The position numbers and the translations under genes were made by a program. A stretch of 7,155 bases of DNA, taken from NCBI GenBank assembly GCA_002499865.1, contig DANL01000021.1:1-7155 (forward strand). The letters are read 5' to 3'. Shown in pieces: positions 6,494 to 7,155 of the stretch (its first letter is position 1; the number at the start of each line of letters is the position of its first letter). The notes beneath the pieces are model-generated. The model searched no databases. It had not been told where the DNA came from and saw only the letters and a program-made list of their open reading frames with translations. This DNA comes from Euryarchaeota archaeon UBA121 (GTDB lineage Archaea > Thermoplasmatota > Poseidoniia > Poseidoniales > Thalassarchaeaceae).

Positions 6494-7155
6494 GTGGACA
6501 CTGAGACCATCGGCAAGGAAGACTGGGAGGAGCTCCAGAGAAATCTTGAGGCTACCATTCCAGTATACGATAGAGTGAACAGAGTGGCTACTTTTGGCCA
6601 GGTCTCCAGATGGAGGAGAATGGTCAGGAATAGACTCCCAGAAGAAGGACGGATTCTTGAGATCGGATGTGGCCCTGGTAGCTTCGCAGAGGATGTATTG
6701 GGATACGATTTAGTATGTCTTGATCCAATTCCAGAGATGCTCAGGGTCGCGGAGGAAAGGGTTAATTCAGCACGTTCTGAGAGAGGTGATTCTCCAGCTA
6801 CATTTGTCCATGGGAAAGCAGAGGAGTTACCATTTGAGGACTCTTCGTTTGATGCGGTGTGTACCTTGTTCTCATTTAGGGACTGGTATGATAAAAGAGC
6901 AGGGATTTCTGAGGCGCTTAGGGTTCTCAAGCCGGGAGGCGTGTTCGTCATAGTTGATCCTGCTAAAATAAATCGGTTGCATGGTTTCCTCGGGTGGCTA
7001 TGGATGAGGACTTATGTGAGCCTCTATGCCAGAATGCTATACAGGTCTGAGGCTCACCCTTGGAAGTGGCTCACGAAAACCTACGTTAGTTTTGGAACTA
7101 CCAAGGATTATGTCAGGATGATTAGGGAGCAGGGATTCAGCGAAGTCGAAGCTAA
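6494..7155 (+). CDS. UbiE/MenG-like class I SAM-dependent methyltransferase (3' end outside window)
   Basis: Likely transfers a methyl group from S-adenosylmethionine, with a quinone precursor the likeliest substrate by family resemblance. The 220 residues present show an N-terminal segment YDRVNRVATFGQVSRWRR (25-42), resembling the UbiE 'YD..N...s.G....WR' region. They also show SAM motif I EIGCGPGSFAED (56-67), the acidic end of the second strand at Asp77 (LVCLDP), KAEELPFEDSSFD (108-120), LFSFRDWYD (125-133) where UbiE has F-G-L-R-N, and EALRVLKPGG (140-149). The C-terminal part (about 194-219) has TKTYVSFGTTKDYVRMI and GFSEV, like the family ending. Full-length members are about 230-260 residues, so little is missing. 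The GTG start is chosen because it keeps the N-terminal segment. GGGAG (6485-6489) lies only four bases before it, so translation may instead be leaderless. Family is sure; substrate is not, and other small-molecule methyltransferases share this fold. Confidence 0.85.
   Translation, partial: MDTETIGKEDWEELQRNLEATIPVYDRVNRVATFGQVSRWRRMVRNRLPEEGRILEIGCGPGSFAEDVLGYDLVCLDPIPEMLRVAEERVNSARSERGDSPATFVHGKAEELPFEDSSFDAVCTLFSFRDWYDKRAGISEALRVLKPGGVFVIVDPAKINRLHGFLGWLWMRTYVSLYARMLYRSEAHPWKWLTKTYVSFGTTKDYVRMIREQGFSEVEA

Noticed and set aside
6106..6504. Plus-strand open frame of 132 codons over atpH and the spacer
   Set aside because: It is antisense to the atpH coiled coil, runs through the promoter region and overlaps the methyltransferase start in another frame.
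6460..6951. Minus-strand open frame of 163 codons over the methyltransferase
   Set aside because: The plus strand encodes a continuous protein with SAM-binding motifs in order. The opposite frame shows no domain, and its Ser/Leu/Pro-rich sequence looks like a shadow.

Overview
The window holds most of an archaeal A1A0-type ATP synthase operon on the minus strand. A divergent class I methyltransferase gene lies at the right edge. Reading in the direction of transcription (right to left), the order is H (atpH), I (atpI), K (atpK), E (atpE), C (atpC), F (atpF) and A (atpA, cut by the left edge). This is the standard euryarchaeal order. Subunits B and D are therefore expected just beyond position 1, but neither is visible here. 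The subunit names follow archaeal usage and do not correspond to bacterial F-type names.

The seven genes give the main parts of the rotary machine. Catalytic subunit A carries an intact P-loop and no intein. H and E are coiled-coil peripheral stalk proteins. C and F are central-axis proteins. I is the 721-residue membrane stator that carries the ion half-channels, and K is the c-ring proteolipid. Spacing is tight (0 to 47 nt between genes), no terminator-like structure is seen between them, and every gene has a recognisable Shine-Dalgarno (SD) sequence. In four genes (H, I, C, F) the longest open frame starts upstream of the SD. The SD-supported ATG is preferred in each case, and these are the coordinates listed.

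Right of atpH, a 134-nt divergent spacer (6360-6493) separates the operon from a plus-strand gene. That gene encodes a UbiE/MenG-like SAM-dependent methyltransferase and runs off the right edge after 220 codons. The spacer holds an AT-rich TATA-like box spaced to suit a leaderless GTG start for the methyltransferase, a short palindrome, and a small hairpin that covers the atpH SD.

The organism is an archaeon, most likely a mesophilic euryarchaeote. The operon order, the A-type subunits, SD motifs of the GGAGGTGA type, the acidic and serine-rich proteins and the moderate base composition would fit a marine Thermoplasmata-related lineage such as Marine Group II/III. That placement is an inference, not shown directly. 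I see no mobile element, CRISPR array, tRNA or rRNA. The window is essentially a core energy-metabolism locus. The points worth a second look are details within it: a secretory leader on the c subunit, a histidine-rich linker and long loop in subunit I, and RNA structure at two translation starts.
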